Assembly: GCA_947564305.1 (NCBI GenBank)
Contig: CANOBT010000299.1
Coordinates: 1 to 5,211 of the forward strand
Length of the DNA stretch: 5,211 bases
Direction of reading: 5' to 3'
From: an uncultured Lachnospiraceae bacterium
Lineage (GTDB): Bacteria > Bacillota_A > Clostridia > Lachnospirales > Lachnospiraceae
A program made the position numbers and the translations under genes. Each line of letters opens with the position of its first letter. Within the stretch, counting starts at the first letter, position 1. Positions 5,053-5,211 of this stretch are shown piece by piece. The notes under the pieces were generated by a model. It was given only the letters and a program-made list of their open reading frames with translations. It ran no database searches and was not told the DNA's origin.

Positions 5053-5125
5053 AATTGCGCTGATATGCGTGAAGACACTTTTGACAATATCAAGTCCCAC
5101 CGTAAATAAATTGCACTGATATGCG
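5053..5125. repeat. Pair of 17-bp direct repeats (possible operators)
   Basis: AATTGCGCTGATATGCG (5053-5069) and AATTGCACTGATATGCG (5109-5125) differ at one position and start 56 bp apart. The first copy covers the predicted transcription start and the second lies in the leader of the downstream gene. This placement fits a repressor with two sites, perhaps the product of the downstream gene itself, but could also be an RNA feature or a duplication. Confidence 0.6.
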
Positions 5126-5166
5126 AAAATATAATTTTAACTTTATAAAGGAGAACCTGAATATCT

Positions 5167-5211
5167 ATGATTGATTTCCGAGCAAAAATCTTGAAATACG
5201 GAATTTTGGAT
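5167..5211 (+). CDS. Start of an unidentified protein (15 codons visible)
   Basis: ATG at 5167 opens a frame reading MIDFRAKILKYGILD to the end of the window. AAAGGAGA (about 5147-5154) is the ribosome binding site, although its 13-nt spacing to the ATG is long; the frame is closed by TGA at 5158-5160, so no earlier ATG is possible. A candidate extended -10 promoter and the paired repeats lie upstream. Too little is present to name a family. Confidence 0.6.
   Translation, partial: MIDFRAKILKYGILD

Noticed and set aside
5050..5109. 19-codon plus-strand ORF beginning at 5050
   Set aside because: Its ATG overlaps the predicted -10 element and it has no ribosome binding site.

Overview
The window looks like chromosomal DNA of a low-to-moderate GC Firmicute, most likely a gut Clostridia of the Lachnospiraceae type. 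The reasons are strong AGGAGG-type ribosome binding sites, consensus sigma-A promoters, and a PD-(D/E)XK/Rpn-like protein of a kind I associate with that family. This placement is inference, since no rRNA or marker gene is present. Every confident gene lies on the minus strand; one partial gene begins on the plus strand at the right edge.

Right to left along the minus strand, the layout is as follows. (1) 5023-5211 holds a candidate plus-strand promoter, two copies of a 17-bp direct repeat and the first 15 codons of an unidentified gene. (2) 4646-5022 has no supported gene, only small inverted repeats, a possible minus-strand promoter and a 12-codon ORF with a good ribosome binding site. (3) 4433-4645 is a compact palindromic, MITE-like element with 23-bp terminal inverted repeats. 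(4) 3270-4340 encodes a putative PD-(D/E)XK nuclease-like protein whose C-terminal half carries a 7-residue coiled-coil repeat encoded by 21-bp tandem repeats. (5) 2756-3210 is a long regulated leader. It has a perfect-consensus promoter, a 12-codon upstream ORF behind AGGAGG, a structured RNA domain, candidate antiterminator segments and a terminator hairpin just before the next gene. (6) 794-2755 encodes a MutS2-family ATPase without the Smr nuclease domain. (7) 247-765 encodes a cytosolic cyclophilin-type peptidyl-prolyl isomerase. (8) 1-247 is the start of an EamA/DMT-family membrane transporter, whose start codon overlaps the isomerase stop codon.

The MutS2-like, isomerase and transporter genes are closely spaced (28 nt, then a 1-nt overlap), so they probably form one operon read from the promoter at 3182-3210. 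The most interesting proposal concerns its control. The leader has the architecture of ribosome-mediated transcription attenuation, which is best known upstream of genes for resistance to ribosome-targeting antibiotics. Full-length MutS2 is known to recognise collided ribosomes. Together these suggest that the Smr-less paralogue is a translation-stress or ribosome-protection factor rather than a DNA repair protein. The architecture is seen in the sequence; the function is inference.
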